Source: UBA5734 sp964528645 | GTDB taxonomy: Bacteria > Bacillota > Clostridia > Saccharofermentanales > UBA5734 | Assembly: GCA_964528645.1 (NCBI GenBank) | Contig: CAZGSR010000001.1 | Coordinates: 1 to 64,000, forward strand | Length of the DNA stretch: 64,000 nt | Reading direction: 5' to 3' | Shown: piece by piece, positions 33,361 to 42,665 of the stretch | How positions within the stretch are numbered: position 1 is the stretch's first letter | Layout of the letters: every line of letters begins with the position of its first letter | Made by a program: the position numbers and the translations under genes | Notes under the pieces: generated by a model | Told to the model about the DNA's origin: nothing | Databases searched by the model: none | The model's input: the letters and a program-made list of their open reading frames with translations, nothing else

Positions 33361-33551
33361 TTTGCCGTTCGCCCCTTCCAATGCTGGATCGCCTTGTAGC
33401 CAACCAGGGATCCCAGCGCAGCGAGCACGACTACACCGACATACTTGCCGCTATCCTTTTTGACATCATCGACCAGGCGCCCGGCCTTGCGCGAGCATCG
33501 CCGGCAAATAATGCCCTGCCCTTCCTTGCCACAACGGATACATCTGCTCAT
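33357..33551 (-). CDS. Small zinc-ribbon membrane protein
   Basis: A 64-residue protein with two cysteine pairs at its N-terminus (CIRCGKEGQGIICRRC), a basic linker and one membrane helix (about residues 36-53, YVGVVVLAALGSLVGYKA). The layout, zinc ribbon in the cytoplasm tied to the membrane, echoes the other zinc-ribbon proteins of this window. AGGTAGGAT precedes the ATG. Function unknown. Confidence 0.62.
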   Translation of the reverse strand: MSRCIRCGKEGQGIICRRCSRKAGRLVDDVKKDSGKYVGVVVLAALGSLVGYKAIQHWKGRTAK

Positions 33552-33676
33552 ATCCTACCTCTTGCTCATATTTTGAGTTGTACTCACCAGGCCATCATTC
33601 AGTTCTCTCATCAGTTTAGCACGACTAAGCTTGCAATGATCAAGAGAGCCGCGCGCGGGCTGCCACCGGCCGCAGC

Positions 33677-34435
33677 TCAATCGGCCAGGATCGCCCGGAT
33701 CTCTCCATCCAAATCCTGGATTGGGTATTCGAGCGCGATGGCGGGGTTGATGGCATATCGATCGAGCAACTGGTAAAGCCTGTCGATTTCTTCCTGCGGT
33801 GCTTTGATGTGCTGGTCATGGATGCCGTTGTTGGAGTGGAGATGGATGTACGCGATGTGGTCTTTCAACTCGCGGATCCAGTCATCCAGAGGGGCGGTAC
33901 CGAGCTTGCTGTGGCCGATGTCGAGATTGACCTTGATGTTGGGCACAGAAATGGTTTCAATCAGTTCCTTGAGCATGGCGGGGGTGCTTTCGAAGACATT
34001 TTCGATGACGATTGTGCCGTGGAAATCTGGCACCTGTCCGATGATTTCCAGCCAGGCGTCCCGGCTCTGGCGATTGTTCAGGCCAGCCAGAAACGGCTCA
34101 GTCAGCTGGGGATTGATCTGGCTGTGAAAAATGATGTAATCAGCTTCCAGGTCGGTGGCGATCTGGAGGGCGTTGCAATATCTTTGCTGGCTGATGGCAC
34201 GGATCATGGGATCTGGGCTGCTGGGTTTTAAATCGAGAAATGGGCCATGCAGCGATTTGGGCTGCTTCAATTCGCGAAACAGGCGTTTGTAGCGCAGGAC
34301 CAGATCCTCGGTTTCTGTCTCGCTCGGATTAGGTTCTGTGAAATCCTGGATTTCGACGCCCAGACCGAGGCGATTATAGGTTGAAACGTCCAGTTCATCA
34401 ATGGTGCTGATGCAGTTCAAAATGTTCCTGCGCAT
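33677..34435 (-). CDS. TIM-barrel sugar isomerase/endonuclease IV-like protein
   Basis: A 252-residue xylose-isomerase-like barrel. Conserved strands: LGLGVEIQDF, SLHGPFLDLKPSSPDP (a His then Asp typical of the superfamily), DYIIFHSQINPQL, GTIVIENVFE, VNLDIGHSKLG, IAYIHLHSNNGIHDQH and IALEYPIQDLDGE. The His, Glu and Asp residues in these stretches are the probable metal ligands. GGAGGACCCTCC overlaps closely with the ATG region. It follows glgP at 93 bases, separated by a hairpin. Isomerase is more likely than DNA repair because the protein is short and lacks the full Nfo ligand set, but this is not certain. Confidence 0.75.
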   Translation of the reverse strand: MRRNILNCISTIDELDVSTYNRLGLGVEIQDFTEPNPSETETEDLVLRYKRLFRELKQPKSLHGPFLDLKPSSPDPMIRAISQQRYCNALQIATDLEADYIIFHSQINPQLTEPFLAGLNNRQSRDAWLEIIGQVPDFHGTIVIENVFESTPAMLKELIETISVPNIKVNLDIGHSKLGTAPLDDWIRELKDHIAYIHLHSNNGIHDQHIKAPQEEIDRLYQLLDRYAINPAIALEYPIQDLDGEIRAILAD

Positions 34436-34460
34436 GGAGGGTCCTCCAGTGTGATGTTAC

Positions 34461-34501
34461 GAAAGTCCACTCTCGGTACCTTGTACCAAAAGTGGACTTT
34501 C
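34461..34501 (-). terminator. Hairpin between glgP and the isomerase gene
   Basis: GAAAGTCCACT (34461-34471) pairs with AGTGGACTTTC (34491-34501), with an inner GGTA/TACC pair. Only a short T run follows on the minus strand, so it may be a partial terminator or attenuator. Confidence 0.5.
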
Positions 34502-34527
34502 TAATCGATAATCCCCAGGGTCAGTTT

Positions 34528-36903
34528 TCAGATCTTGGCGCTATCGACTTTCCAGATTTCGCTGGCATAGTCGTGGATCGTGCGATCGGAGCTGAAGAAG
34601 CCGCTACGGACGATGTTGACCCAGCATTTGCGGGCCCAGTCGAGGCGGTCACGATAAACGCGGTCGGTGTACTGGCGAGCTTTGCGGTAATCGTCGAAAT
34701 CACCCAGGACATAGAATGGATCCGCTGGCTGCCAGTTGGAGCCGTAGAGCAGGCCATTGTAGAGGTCCTGGAACATGCCAGTACCCTCGTCATTGAAGGT
34801 ACCATCGACCAGGGTGTCGACGCAGCGTTTCAGTCCCGGGATGTTGTTGTACTGCCACTGCGGATTGTAGTAGCCTTTGGCCGCATGGAAATCCTCGACC
34901 TTCTGGCCGAAAATGAAGCAATTTTCCGGTCCTACGGCGCCGGCGATCTCGATGTTGGCCCCATCGTACGTGCCAATGGTCAGCGCACCATTCATCATGA
35001 ACTTCATGTTGCCGGTTCCGGACGCTTCCAGGCCGACAGTCGAAATCTGCTCAGAAAGATCCGAGGCCGGGAAAATCATCTCGGCGCGCGAGACATTGTA
35101 ATTGGCTATGAAGACGACCTTGATCCGGTCTTTGACATCCGGGTCGTTATTGACCAGACGGGCAATTTCGTTGATGAACTTGATCGTCGCCTTGGCTTTG
35201 AAATAGCCGGGTGCAGCCTTAGCCGCAAAAATATACGTACGCGGATGGATGTCCAAGGCTGGATTGTCCTTGATCTGGAAATAAGTGGACAGGATATCAA
35301 ATGCATTCAGCAGCTGGCGCTTGTACTCATGGAGACGCTTGATCTGGACATCGAAAATCGAATCCGGATCGATCTTGATCCCTTCGTTTTTCAAGATATA
35401 ATCAGCCAGTTTCTCTTTGCGCTGGCGCTTGATTTCCAAAAATTGGTTCATGACCGAATCATCCGCTTTATATTTTTCCAGATCCTTGAGGGTTTCCAGA
35501 CTGGTGACCCAGGCATCACTGCCAGCCAATCCGGTCAGCAGACCAGCCAGCTCCGGATTGCACGTTCTCAGCCAGCGGCGGGGGGTGACACCATTCGTCT
35601 TGTTGCTGAATTTCTCCGGCCAGAGTTCATGGAAATCACGCAGCGTGTCCGTTTTGAGAATCTGTGTGTGCAGGGCTGCGACACCATTGATCGAGAAAGA
35701 ACCATAGCAGGCAAGCCAGGCCATGCGGATCTTGCCGTCACCCAGAGGCGCCAGGTAATTGATCCGGTCGTATTGCATCCCTCGGGCCTGCATATCCTGG
35801 CGGAACAGTTGGTCGATGTGGCTGATGATCTCCATGATGCGCGGAAACAGGAAATGGAAGATGCTGATATCCCACTTTTCCAGCGCTTCAGCCATGACGG
35901 TGTGATTGGTGTAGGCAAAGGTTTTCGAAGTAATGGCCCAGGCTTCATCCCAGCCCATGCCGTGCTCATCCATCAGGAGGCGCATCAGCTCCGGAATGCC
36001 GATGACCGGGTGAGTGTCATTGAGCTGGATGCTGTGCCATTCCGCAAAATTCTTCAGATTGCCGTCATGGGTTTTCAGGTGTTCGCGGATGATGCTCTGC
36101 AGCGAGGCTGAGACGAAGAAATATTGTTGGCGGACACGCAGGACTTTGCCGTCATAAGAGGTGTCGTTCGGATACAGGACTCGATAGATGTCATTGACCC
36201 GGTTCCTGTGCAGAACAGCATCGTCAAAACGTTGGGAATTAAACAGATTGAAGTCGAATTCTACCGCAGGCTCAGCGCGCCAGAGGCGCAGGGTGTTGAC
36301 ATTATCCGTGCCGAAGCCGGTGATCGGCATGTCATAGGGGACAGCAAACACATCCATGTCATTGTAGTGGACCAGGACCTTCTCATCATCACGGCGTACC
36401 ACAAATGGATAGCCCCGTTCCATCCAGACATCCGGATACTCTTTCTGGAATCCGTTCTCGATGGCCTGGCGGAACAGGCCGTAGCGGTAGAGGATGCCAT
36501 AACCAGTCACGGGCAGGTTCTGGGTGGCACAGGAGTCAAGGAAACAGGCCGCAAGACGGCCCAGGCCACCATTGCCGAGCGCGGCATCATTTTCCTGCTC
36601 TTCCAAGGTTGTCAGATCGAAACCCAGGCTGGCCACAGCATCCCGGACCGTGTCGTAGAGACCGAGATTGACCAGATTATTGACCAGAGAACGACCTTCG
36701 AGGAATTCGGCTGAGAAATAATGGGCTTGCCTTTGCCGCGCATAATGGGCGATGGAAGTCTCCCACCGGTCAGCCAGCATTTCGACTACCGTACGGGACA
36801 AGGCTGTCCAGAACTCGAACGGACTGGCCGTATCCGGCTGGTGGGCATATTCAGATCGTAAGTGGTTGATGATTTTATCTTTAACCTGTTCAACAGTCGT
36901 CAA
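34528..36903 (-). CDS. glgP: Glycogen/maltodextrin phosphorylase
   Basis: A 791-residue pyridoxal-phosphate enzyme releasing glucose-1-phosphate from alpha-1,4-glucans. Family motifs are intact: SAEFLEGRSLVNNL, LGNGGLGRLAACFLDS, QLNDTHPVIGIPELMRLL, NKTNGVTPRRWL, and the PLP-lysine site EASGTGNMKFMMNGALTIGT followed by DGANIEI. Length is standard for a phosphorylase without allosteric extensions. Translation starts at TTG 36903, eight bases after a perfect AGGAGG; no ATG is nearby. No other glycogen gene is in the window. Preceded by a good promoter at 36971-37000. Confidence 0.96.
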   Translation of the reverse strand: MTTVEQVKDKIINHLRSEYAHQPDTASPFEFWTALSRTVVEMLADRWETSIAHYARQRQAHYFSAEFLEGRSLVNNLVNLGLYDTVRDAVASLGFDLTTLEEQENDAALGNGGLGRLAACFLDSCATQNLPVTGYGILYRYGLFRQAIENGFQKEYPDVWMERGYPFVVRRDDEKVLVHYNDMDVFAVPYDMPITGFGTDNVNTLRLWRAEPAVEFDFNLFNSQRFDDAVLHRNRVNDIYRVLYPNDTSYDGKVLRVRQQYFFVSASLQSIIREHLKTHDGNLKNFAEWHSIQLNDTHPVIGIPELMRLLMDEHGMGWDEAWAITSKTFAYTNHTVMAEALEKWDISIFHFLFPRIMEIISHIDQLFRQDMQARGMQYDRINYLAPLGDGKIRMAWLACYGSFSINGVAALHTQILKTDTLRDFHELWPEKFSNKTNGVTPRRWLRTCNPELAGLLTGLAGSDAWVTSLETLKDLEKYKADDSVMNQFLEIKRQRKEKLADYILKNEGIKIDPDSIFDVQIKRLHEYKRQLLNAFDILSTYFQIKDNPALDIHPRTYIFAAKAAPGYFKAKATIKFINEIARLVNNDPDVKDRIKVVFIANYNVSRAEMIFPASDLSEQISTVGLEASGTGNMKFMMNGALTIGTYDGANIEIAGAVGPENCFIFGQKVEDFHAAKGYYNPQWQYNNIPGLKRCVDTLVDGTFNDEGTGMFQDLYNGLLYGSNWQPADPFYVLGDFDDYRKARQYTDRVYRDRLDWARKCWVNIVRSGFFSSDRTIHDYASEIWKVDSAKI

Positions 36904-36970
36904 TGGAATATCCTCCTAAATGATCGAAAATAATCGAATCGATTCATCGATAATCTAACTAACACGGCCC

Positions 36971-37000
36971 ATTATAAGCCCTGCTGTCAAAAAACGTCAA
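36971..37000 (-). promoter_or_regulatory. Promoter of glgP
   Basis: Minus strand TTGACG (37000-36995), 18 bases, TATAAT (36976-36971). About 70 bases before the start codon. A TTAAC-N5-GTTAA inverted repeat upstream (37018-37032) could be a binding site for this promoter or for the divergent prepilin peptidase gene. Confidence 0.75.
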
Positions 37001-37172
37001 TCAAAACTGTCATTCGTTTAACACACGGTTAACACATCGGGATGTTCGAAAACCTCGAAACTGATCACGCCTGTTGATCGATCCCTCTGTAAATGGGCAC
37101 GTTTCGAGCCTGTTCCTGGATTGTATCCCTCGGTCTTTATCGCTTAAGATAAGGACATCGAGGTGATACTCC

Positions 37173-37928
37173 ATGAATATGCTAGATTTCCTGTTGCTCA
37201 TCCCGGGAGGATTCATGGGCTTTTGGGCTTGGCTGACCTATCGCCGCCTGCCATCTGACTGGCTGGTCGAGTATGGAGAAACAGTTGTGCCACCGGAGCT
37301 CGAGCCAGGGCAGCGCACCAGGTTTCTGCCCGATGGGCTATTCCTGGTTATGCTGTCAGCCATCCTGGTTACAGCGGGGTGGCAGCGCATTCAACCGCTG
37401 GTCCTCTTTATCCTTTATATACTTTCCAGCTTCCTGATGCTGGTGATCTTGCTTGCTGACTGGAAAACCAGAATCATTCCGGATCCTTTGACTGCTGGAC
37501 TGGCCCTCTTGGCTCTCGTTCATGCCTTGGTCCAGATTTGGCATCAGGGCTGGTCATTTACCGAGCTGGGCTTTCGCCTTCTGGCCGGTGTGCTGGCTGG
37601 AGTCCTGTTTCTGCTGATTGGCTGGATTGGCAGCCGGATCGCCGGCCAGGATGCCATGGGTATGGGCGATGTCAAGCTGATCATCCCCTGTGTCTGGATG
37701 CTCGATCACCGTCTGGCAGCCAGCCTTGTCTTCCTGTCTTTCCTGACTGCCTCCTTTTTTGCCATTCCACTCCTGGTCAAAAAATATGCCCCCCGGAAAC
37801 CTTCAGATGTTGAGCCAGACGGGGCACTGGCGTTTGGCCCCTTCATTGTCATCGCTACGTGGCTGGTCTTTTTGCTCGAACCAGAAATCACACGGTTCTG
37901 GGCCTTCTACCTGGGCCAATTCCAATGA
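37173..37928 (+). CDS. Type IV prepilin peptidase-like protease (A24)
   Basis: A 251-residue membrane protein with about seven helices. The two catalytic aspartates of A24 peptidases are visible: ADWKTRIIPD in the middle and MGMGDVKL (GxGD) near residue 168. The N-terminal cysteine-bearing methylase domain of full PilD is missing, as in small Clostridial and archaeal enzymes. No pilin, ATPase or PilC-like gene is in the window, so its substrates lie elsewhere. It overlaps the next gene by ATGA and starts with weak GAGGTGATACTCC spacing. First of a three-gene membrane cluster. Confidence 0.87.
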   Translation: MNMLDFLLLIPGGFMGFWAWLTYRRLPSDWLVEYGETVVPPELEPGQRTRFLPDGLFLVMLSAILVTAGWQRIQPLVLFILYILSSFLMLVILLADWKTRIIPDPLTAGLALLALVHALVQIWHQGWSFTELGFRLLAGVLAGVLFLLIGWIGSRIAGQDAMGMGDVKLIIPCVWMLDHRLAASLVFLSFLTASFFAIPLLVKKYAPRKPSDVEPDGALAFGPFIVIATWLVFLLEPEITRFWAFYLGQFQ

Positions 37929-38878
37929 ACCGCACCGCAGCCGGCACGCTCCTGATCATCCATACAGTCCTGACGCTGGCTTTGCAGCTTGCGGCCATGG
38001 CGCAACCTTCGTGGACCAGGTGGCTGACGCAAAGCTCCCTCCAGAGTCTGGTCAGCCGCGCGGTCCTGATGCAGGGGGGTCTGATCCTCCTGCCGACTCT
38101 GCTCGTCATCCTGATCGACCATATACCGGCCCAGGAGGTCTGGGGTGGCCGGTCCCGCGATGGCAGCCTGATCCTGGCAGCCGTCATCGGTGTTCCGGCT
38201 GCCGTCGTTTTCCACGGGCTCAACAATCTCTCGGTCTATTTCATGCTGCGCCTGGGGTGGCAGCTGCCCGGACCGGACAGCAGCGATGACTATCTGGTTC
38301 ATCTCTGGCAGCAGCCCTTGACAGTCGCAGGCATCCTGATCCTGGTCCGTGTATTAGCTCCTGCCCTGATCGAAGAGCTGATGTTTCGTGGCGTCATCCT
38401 GAGCAGCCTGGGGGCTCAATTGACGCCGGGACTGGCCATTTTCTGGCAAGCCGTCGCCTTTGCCCTGTTTCACAACGATCCGTTTTTCCTTGTTTCACCG
38501 TTTCTGGCCGGTCTTTTGCTCGGTTTTCTGCGTGCCCATGGTGGCAGCCTACTACCCAGCATCCTGGCTCATGCATCACTCAACCTGACGTTGATTGTCC
38601 TCACGCCACTCCTGCCCCGCCTGACAGCCCAGTATCTGAATCTGCCGACCCGTTCCACGCAGTCGATCTTCTACGCGTCCCTGATCGCTACTTTCCTGGC
38701 TGCCGTGGCCCTGATCCCATTGCTGGCCCTGATGGGGCGACTGCAGAACAAGCTTCCAGCCAGGTTACCTGGATCGGGGCAGGCCGCCCATGTTTCTCTG
38801 CCAGGTGGACTCTTGTTTGCATTGGCTTTGCTGGTGCTTCTTGCTACAATTGGAGTGACGTACTATCAGGCCGTCTGA
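37925..38878 (+). CDS. CPBP-family intramembrane metalloprotease
   Basis: A 317-residue membrane protein with eight or so helices and the CPBP (Abi) motifs in order: EELMFRGVIL (EExxxR), FALFHNDP (FxxxH) and LAHASLNL (HxxxN). These are the glutamate and histidine residues of a glutamic/metal intramembrane protease related to Rce1. The start at 37925 overlaps the prepilin peptidase stop, so the two proteases are translationally coupled. Substrate unknown; bacteriocin self-immunity and prenyl-protein processing are known roles in the family. Confidence 0.88.
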   Translation: MNRTAAGTLLIIHTVLTLALQLAAMAQPSWTRWLTQSSLQSLVSRAVLMQGGLILLPTLLVILIDHIPAQEVWGGRSRDGSLILAAVIGVPAAVVFHGLNNLSVYFMLRLGWQLPGPDSSDDYLVHLWQQPLTVAGILILVRVLAPALIEELMFRGVILSSLGAQLTPGLAIFWQAVAFALFHNDPFFLVSPFLAGLLLGFLRAHGGSLLPSILAHASLNLTLIVLTPLLPRLTAQYLNLPTRSTQSIFYASLIATFLAAVALIPLLALMGRLQNKLPARLPGSGQAAHVSLPGGLLFALALLVLLATIGVTYYQAV

Positions 38879-38911
38879 AAAATCCCTGCAACGACAGACA
38901 AGGGGGCACCC

Positions 38912-40180
38912 ATGCCAGAATCCGGTAAAGTACAACGTGACTTGGCCACAATCGTCACCATCATCAAATACCTCCTGATCTCTGCCCTCGTGATTGCCCT
39001 GATTTATCTCAGTTTTCGCCTGTTTATCCTGCTCTTGCCCTTTGTCGCCGGTCTGGTCCTGGCCAGGAGCGCGATCGCCCTGGCCAACCGGATCCATCCG
39101 CCCCGTCCTCCGTCAGCCCTGCCAGCTGGTACCAAAAACAATCACACCACCGGGCCCAGATCGGAAAATACCCCTGAATCGTCTGCCAGCCCCGATTCCG
39201 CTGCGGCGCAGGAAGACACTTCTGCCCCTCCTGCAGCCCTCCTGAACATCCGCTGGGCTGTAGCCATCTACATCATCCTGGTCATCGCCCTGATTGCCCT
39301 GATTGCCGGGATCATTTTCATCAGCATCACCCAGTTGCGCGAGCTCGCCACTTATGTTCCCCAGTTCCTCAGCCAGACAGATATTGCGACTGTCGTCACC
39401 GACCAAGTACGGCGGCTAGCCGATCTGCTCGGTTTTGTCGATGAGCAGACACTGGCCGTGATCCAGCAATCCCTGGTCGAATGGCAGACAGGCCTGGTCA
39501 ATGCCATTCCGACACTGGCCACCACGTTGCTGAACAGCCTGGGATCTTTCGTTGGCAATCTGCCAGCCATTTTCCTGGCCATCATTGTCATTCTGCTGTC
39601 TGGCTACTACTTCATTTCTGACAGTGCCAATCTCTACCATTTTTTAGACCGCAGCCTGAACAACAAGTCATTCCTGCAAAAGTCGGTCAATTTGTTCAAC
39701 ATCCTGTCGCAAACACTTCTGCGTGTCATTGGCGGCTACATGCTGCTGTTGATCATCACGTTTGCCATGGTACTGGTCGGATTAATCCTGATCGACATGC
39801 CCTATGCCGTGATCTTTGCCCTGCTGGCAGCTATTGTCGATTTCCTGCCTGTCCTTGGTATCAGTGCGACCATGATCCCGATCGCAATCTACCAGTTCAT
39901 CAATGCCAATTTCTGGGGCGGTATCGGTGCCCTGATCACCTTCCTGGTGGTCTCGGTCATCCGGCGCTTCATCGAGCCGCCGATCCTGGGCAATGCCTTG
40001 CGCTTGCATCCGATGGCTACACTGTTTTCAATGATCATTGGTGTGGCAGCCTATGGCCTGGGTGGTGTCCTCGTCGGACCGGTCATCCTGGTCATCGCCA
40101 AGGAAATCATGGCCCAGTTCGGCTTTGACCAGAAACTGCGCCACATGATTGGGGACCTGTTGTCGCGGGTTTTCGACTGA
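38912..40180 (+). CDS. AI-2E family transporter (PerM/YdiK-like)
   Basis: A 422-residue membrane protein with about eight helices. Features: the N-terminal FRLFILLLPFVAGLVLAR helix, a long central extracellular or cytoplasmic segment, GGYMLLLIITFAMVLVGL, FALLAAIVDFLPVLG and RRFIEPPILGNALRLHPMATL, the family signature. A Pro/Ser-rich insert of ~45 residues follows the first helix pair. Members include TqsA-type exporters and Na+/H+ antiporters; the substrate cannot be told from sequence. It follows the CPBP gene by 33 bases and ends at a strong terminator. Confidence 0.88.
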   Translation: MPESGKVQRDLATIVTIIKYLLISALVIALIYLSFRLFILLLPFVAGLVLARSAIALANRIHPPRPPSALPAGTKNNHTTGPRSENTPESSASPDSAAAQEDTSAPPAALLNIRWAVAIYIILVIALIALIAGIIFISITQLRELATYVPQFLSQTDIATVVTDQVRRLADLLGFVDEQTLAVIQQSLVEWQTGLVNAIPTLATTLLNSLGSFVGNLPAIFLAIIVILLSGYYFISDSANLYHFLDRSLNNKSFLQKSVNLFNILSQTLLRVIGGYMLLLIITFAMVLVGLILIDMPYAVIFALLAAIVDFLPVLGISATMIPIAIYQFINANFWGGIGALITFLVVSVIRRFIEPPILGNALRLHPMATLFSMIIGVAAYGLGGVLVGPVILVIAKEIMAQFGFDQKLRHMIGDLLSRVFD

Positions 40181-40186
40181 ACGATC

Positions 40187-40212
40187 AAAAGGCCGGCTCG
40201 AGCCGGCCTTTT
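40187..40212. terminator. Bidirectional terminator
   Basis: A perfect palindrome: AAAAGGCCGGCT (40187-40198), two-base centre, AGCCGGCCTTTT (40201-40212). It serves the AI-2E gene and the convergent U32 peptidase gene. Confidence 0.92.
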
Positions 40213-40222
40213 ATGTTTCCTG

Positions 40223-41509
40223 TCAGTTGCGCGTCGCTTGTCCCGGGGTGTCCTTGTCACCCAGTCGCCGAATGAAAGACCCCGGTGCGACAGGCTGGGG
40301 AACAGGCAGGAAATAAAACATTTTCGGGTGGGGTGTGCTGGTGATGGGCTGGCGTTCCAGATCGAGCAAACCCTGGACCTGGAACTCCAGATGGCGGCCC
40401 TTGGGCTGAACCAGTTCAACCGTTTCACCGGCACTGACTTTGTTGCGCTGCTGGACGAATACCAGGCCACTCTCCGGCAAGTAGGCTTCGACAACACCGA
40501 TAACAGCCGCTTCCCGGACCTGTGTATCCTGGAGGAAGATCTTGGCATCGTCAGCAGGGCGGTTGAAATAAAACCCTGTATCAAATGGCCTGTGTACCGT
40601 CTTGCTCAGGTCAGACAACCAGGCCGGATCGACTGTGTAGTGTCCGGGATCGGCCAGGTACTGGTCGATGGCCTCACGGTAGGCTTTGACGACGGTTGCC
40701 ACATAAAAGGCGCTCTTGACCCGTCCTTCGATTTTAAAACTGTCTATGCCAGCCGCATGCAAAGCCGGTAGATGCTCAATCATGCACAGGTCACGCGAAT
40801 TCATCAGGTAGGTTCCACGTTCATCTTCCGTCATCAGCAGGGGTTGGTCTGGGCGTTTGACCTCACGCACTTCATATTCCCAGCGACAGGACTGGGCGCA
40901 TTCCCCCTGGTTGGCCCCGCGGCCGGTCAGGAAATTGGACAGCAGGCAACGCCCAGAATAAGCCATGCACATCGCACCATGGACAAAGGCTTCCAGCTCG
41001 ATCTCTGGTGGCACCAGGTCCCGGATGGCCCTGATTTCATCCAGGCCCAGCTCCCGGGCCAGGACGATGCGGCTGGCACCCTGGCGGGCCCAGAAACGGA
41101 CGGATTCGGCATTGGTTACGCTGGCCTGGGTGCTGATGTGGATGGGTATTTCCGGGGCCTCTTCCCTGGCTACGGCGAAAATCCCAGGATCGGAAATAAT
41201 CAGCGCATCCGGGCCGATGCGATGGATCGCCCGCATGAATTCACGCAAGGCAGTCATGTCCGCAGGATGGGCCAGGATATTGGCTGCGACATAGGTCTTG
41301 ACCTGATGTGCATGGGCATAGTGGATGGCATCTGACACTTCATCCAGGGTGAAATTTCCGCTCTGGGCGCGCAGACTGAACAGCTTGCTGCCCAGGTAGA
41401 CCGCATCAGCGCCATAGGCGATGGCGGTCTCCAGTTTTTTCCGGTCACCGGCCGGGGCGAGGAGCTCCGGCCTTTTTACTTGCAGGGAACTGGCAGAAAC
41501 GTCAGCCAT
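40223..41509 (-). CDS. U32 family peptidase-like protein
   Basis: A 428-residue cytoplasmic protein of the U32 family (YrrO/RlhA relatives), now known mainly for tRNA and rRNA hydroxylation. Signatures: ELLAPAGDRKKLETAIAYGADAVYLG at the N-terminus, VHGAMCMAYSGRCLLSNFLTGR (about residues 175-197) and the cysteine set NQGECAQSCRWEY that with the previous Cys residues may bind a metal. RVKSAFYVATVVKAYREAID closes the conserved core. It overlaps the end of mltG by 8 bases. In Bacillota it commonly sits beside mltG and O-methyltransferase genes. Confidence 0.9.
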   Translation of the reverse strand: MADVSASSLQVKRPELLAPAGDRKKLETAIAYGADAVYLGSKLFSLRAQSGNFTLDEVSDAIHYAHAHQVKTYVAANILAHPADMTALREFMRAIHRIGPDALIISDPGIFAVAREEAPEIPIHISTQASVTNAESVRFWARQGASRIVLARELGLDEIRAIRDLVPPEIELEAFVHGAMCMAYSGRCLLSNFLTGRGANQGECAQSCRWEYEVREVKRPDQPLLMTEDERGTYLMNSRDLCMIEHLPALHAAGIDSFKIEGRVKSAFYVATVVKAYREAIDQYLADPGHYTVDPAWLSDLSKTVHRPFDTGFYFNRPADDAKIFLQDTQVREAAVIGVVEAYLPESGLVFVQQRNKVSAGETVELVQPKGRHLEFQVQGLLDLERQPITSTPHPKMFYFLPVPQPVAPGSFIRRLGDKDTPGQATRN

Positions 41510-42656
41510 TATCTTCCTGGTTATCCAGACTGGCAGCCTGGTATTTGGCTACCTTGGCAGTATGCTCATCGAGCGTATAGGAGAAGTCGCTGCTGCCTGT
41601 CCCGTCACCCTTGGCGACAAAGTAGAGGTAATCGTGGCTGGCTGGCCATAGGGCAGCTTTGATCGCCAGATCACCCGGCGAACAGATCGGCCCGGGCGGC
41701 AAGCCCTGATTCGTGTACGTATTGTAAGGACCTGTGATCGCGTCAATATCCGCCTGGGAGAGCCAGAGCTTTGTTTCCAGGCCTGCCTCCTTGCGCATGT
41801 AGTTGATGGTCGTATCTGTACCCAGGGGCATCTCCCGTTTCATCCGGTTCCAGAAAACTCCGGAAATCGTGCGCATTTCCTCATTGAGGGACGTCTCGAC
41901 CTGGACAATCGAGGCCAGGGTGATGGCCTCATCCAGCGAGATCCCCTGGGCTTGAGCCTGGTCGAAGTATTTGTCCTGCAGCTTTTTCTGGGCATTGTTG
42001 AGGAAGGTGCGGATGATGGTTTCCTCGTCCGTGTTCATGTCAAATTCGTAGGTGTCCGGATAGAGGTAGCCCTGGAGCAGCCAATCGCGGCCTGGCTTCG
42101 GATCAATGGCAGCAACAAACGGGTAGTCGATGAATAGCTGAGGATTCTTCATCAGGCTGTCGAGCCGCTTTTCATCAAAGCTGACACCAGCAGCTGCCAG
42201 GCGTTCCTTGACCTCGCTGTAAGTCAGGCCTTCCGGGAACGTCACCCGGACGGCAATCGGCTTTTGGGTCAGGATGTACATGATCTCATCATAGCTCATG
42301 TCATCCGTGACATAATGCGTTCCAGCCAGGTAGGCCCCATCAAAGCCATTGAATTTCGACAGGACCGTGAAAACCAGCGGATTGCTGATCACCTTGCGTG
42401 CCTTCAGGATTTCAGCGATGTCTGCCGTATCAGCCGCACGGGGGATGTAGATCTCGATCGCACCCTTGGTGTCCTTGCCGATTTTGAACTGATTTTCGTC
42501 TTCGGGCTTCAAAAACTCGGCATCGAGCTGGTCAAAGCGTGTATTCTGCGAGATGACATAGGTCATGCCAAAATAGAAGCCGATGGCGGAAATCACCAGC
42601 AGAACAAATATTGTGACAACAATCACCAGGGTGCGTTTGACGCGGCGAGCCAGCAT
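41502..42656 (-). CDS. mltG: Endolytic transglycosylase MltG
   Basis: A 384-residue membrane-anchored enzyme that cuts nascent peptidoglycan strands. A basic N-terminus and one helix (about residues 8-32) are followed by a LysM-like region and the YceG domain. The catalytic glutamate lies in ASIVQVET, followed by ISGVFWNRMKREMPLGTDTTINY and YNTYTNQGLPPGPICSPG, all diagnostic. GAGGTAAT precedes the ATG. It overlaps the U32 gene and lies 9 bases after typA. Confidence 0.94.
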   Translation of the reverse strand: MLARRVKRTLVIVVTIFVLLVISAIGFYFGMTYVISQNTRFDQLDAEFLKPEDENQFKIGKDTKGAIEIYIPRAADTADIAEILKARKVISNPLVFTVLSKFNGFDGAYLAGTHYVTDDMSYDEIMYILTQKPIAVRVTFPEGLTYSEVKERLAAAGVSFDEKRLDSLMKNPQLFIDYPFVAAIDPKPGRDWLLQGYLYPDTYEFDMNTDEETIIRTFLNNAQKKLQDKYFDQAQAQGISLDEAITLASIVQVETSLNEEMRTISGVFWNRMKREMPLGTDTTINYMRKEAGLETKLWLSQADIDAITGPYNTYTNQGLPPGPICSPGDLAIKAALWPASHDYLYFVAKGDGTGSSDFSYTLDEHTAKVAKYQAASLDNQEDNG

Positions 42657-42665
42657 ATTACCTCA

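Noticed and set aside
34492..36111. 539-codon open frame antisense to glgP
   Set aside because: Same artefact; the minus-strand frame is an unmistakable phosphorylase.
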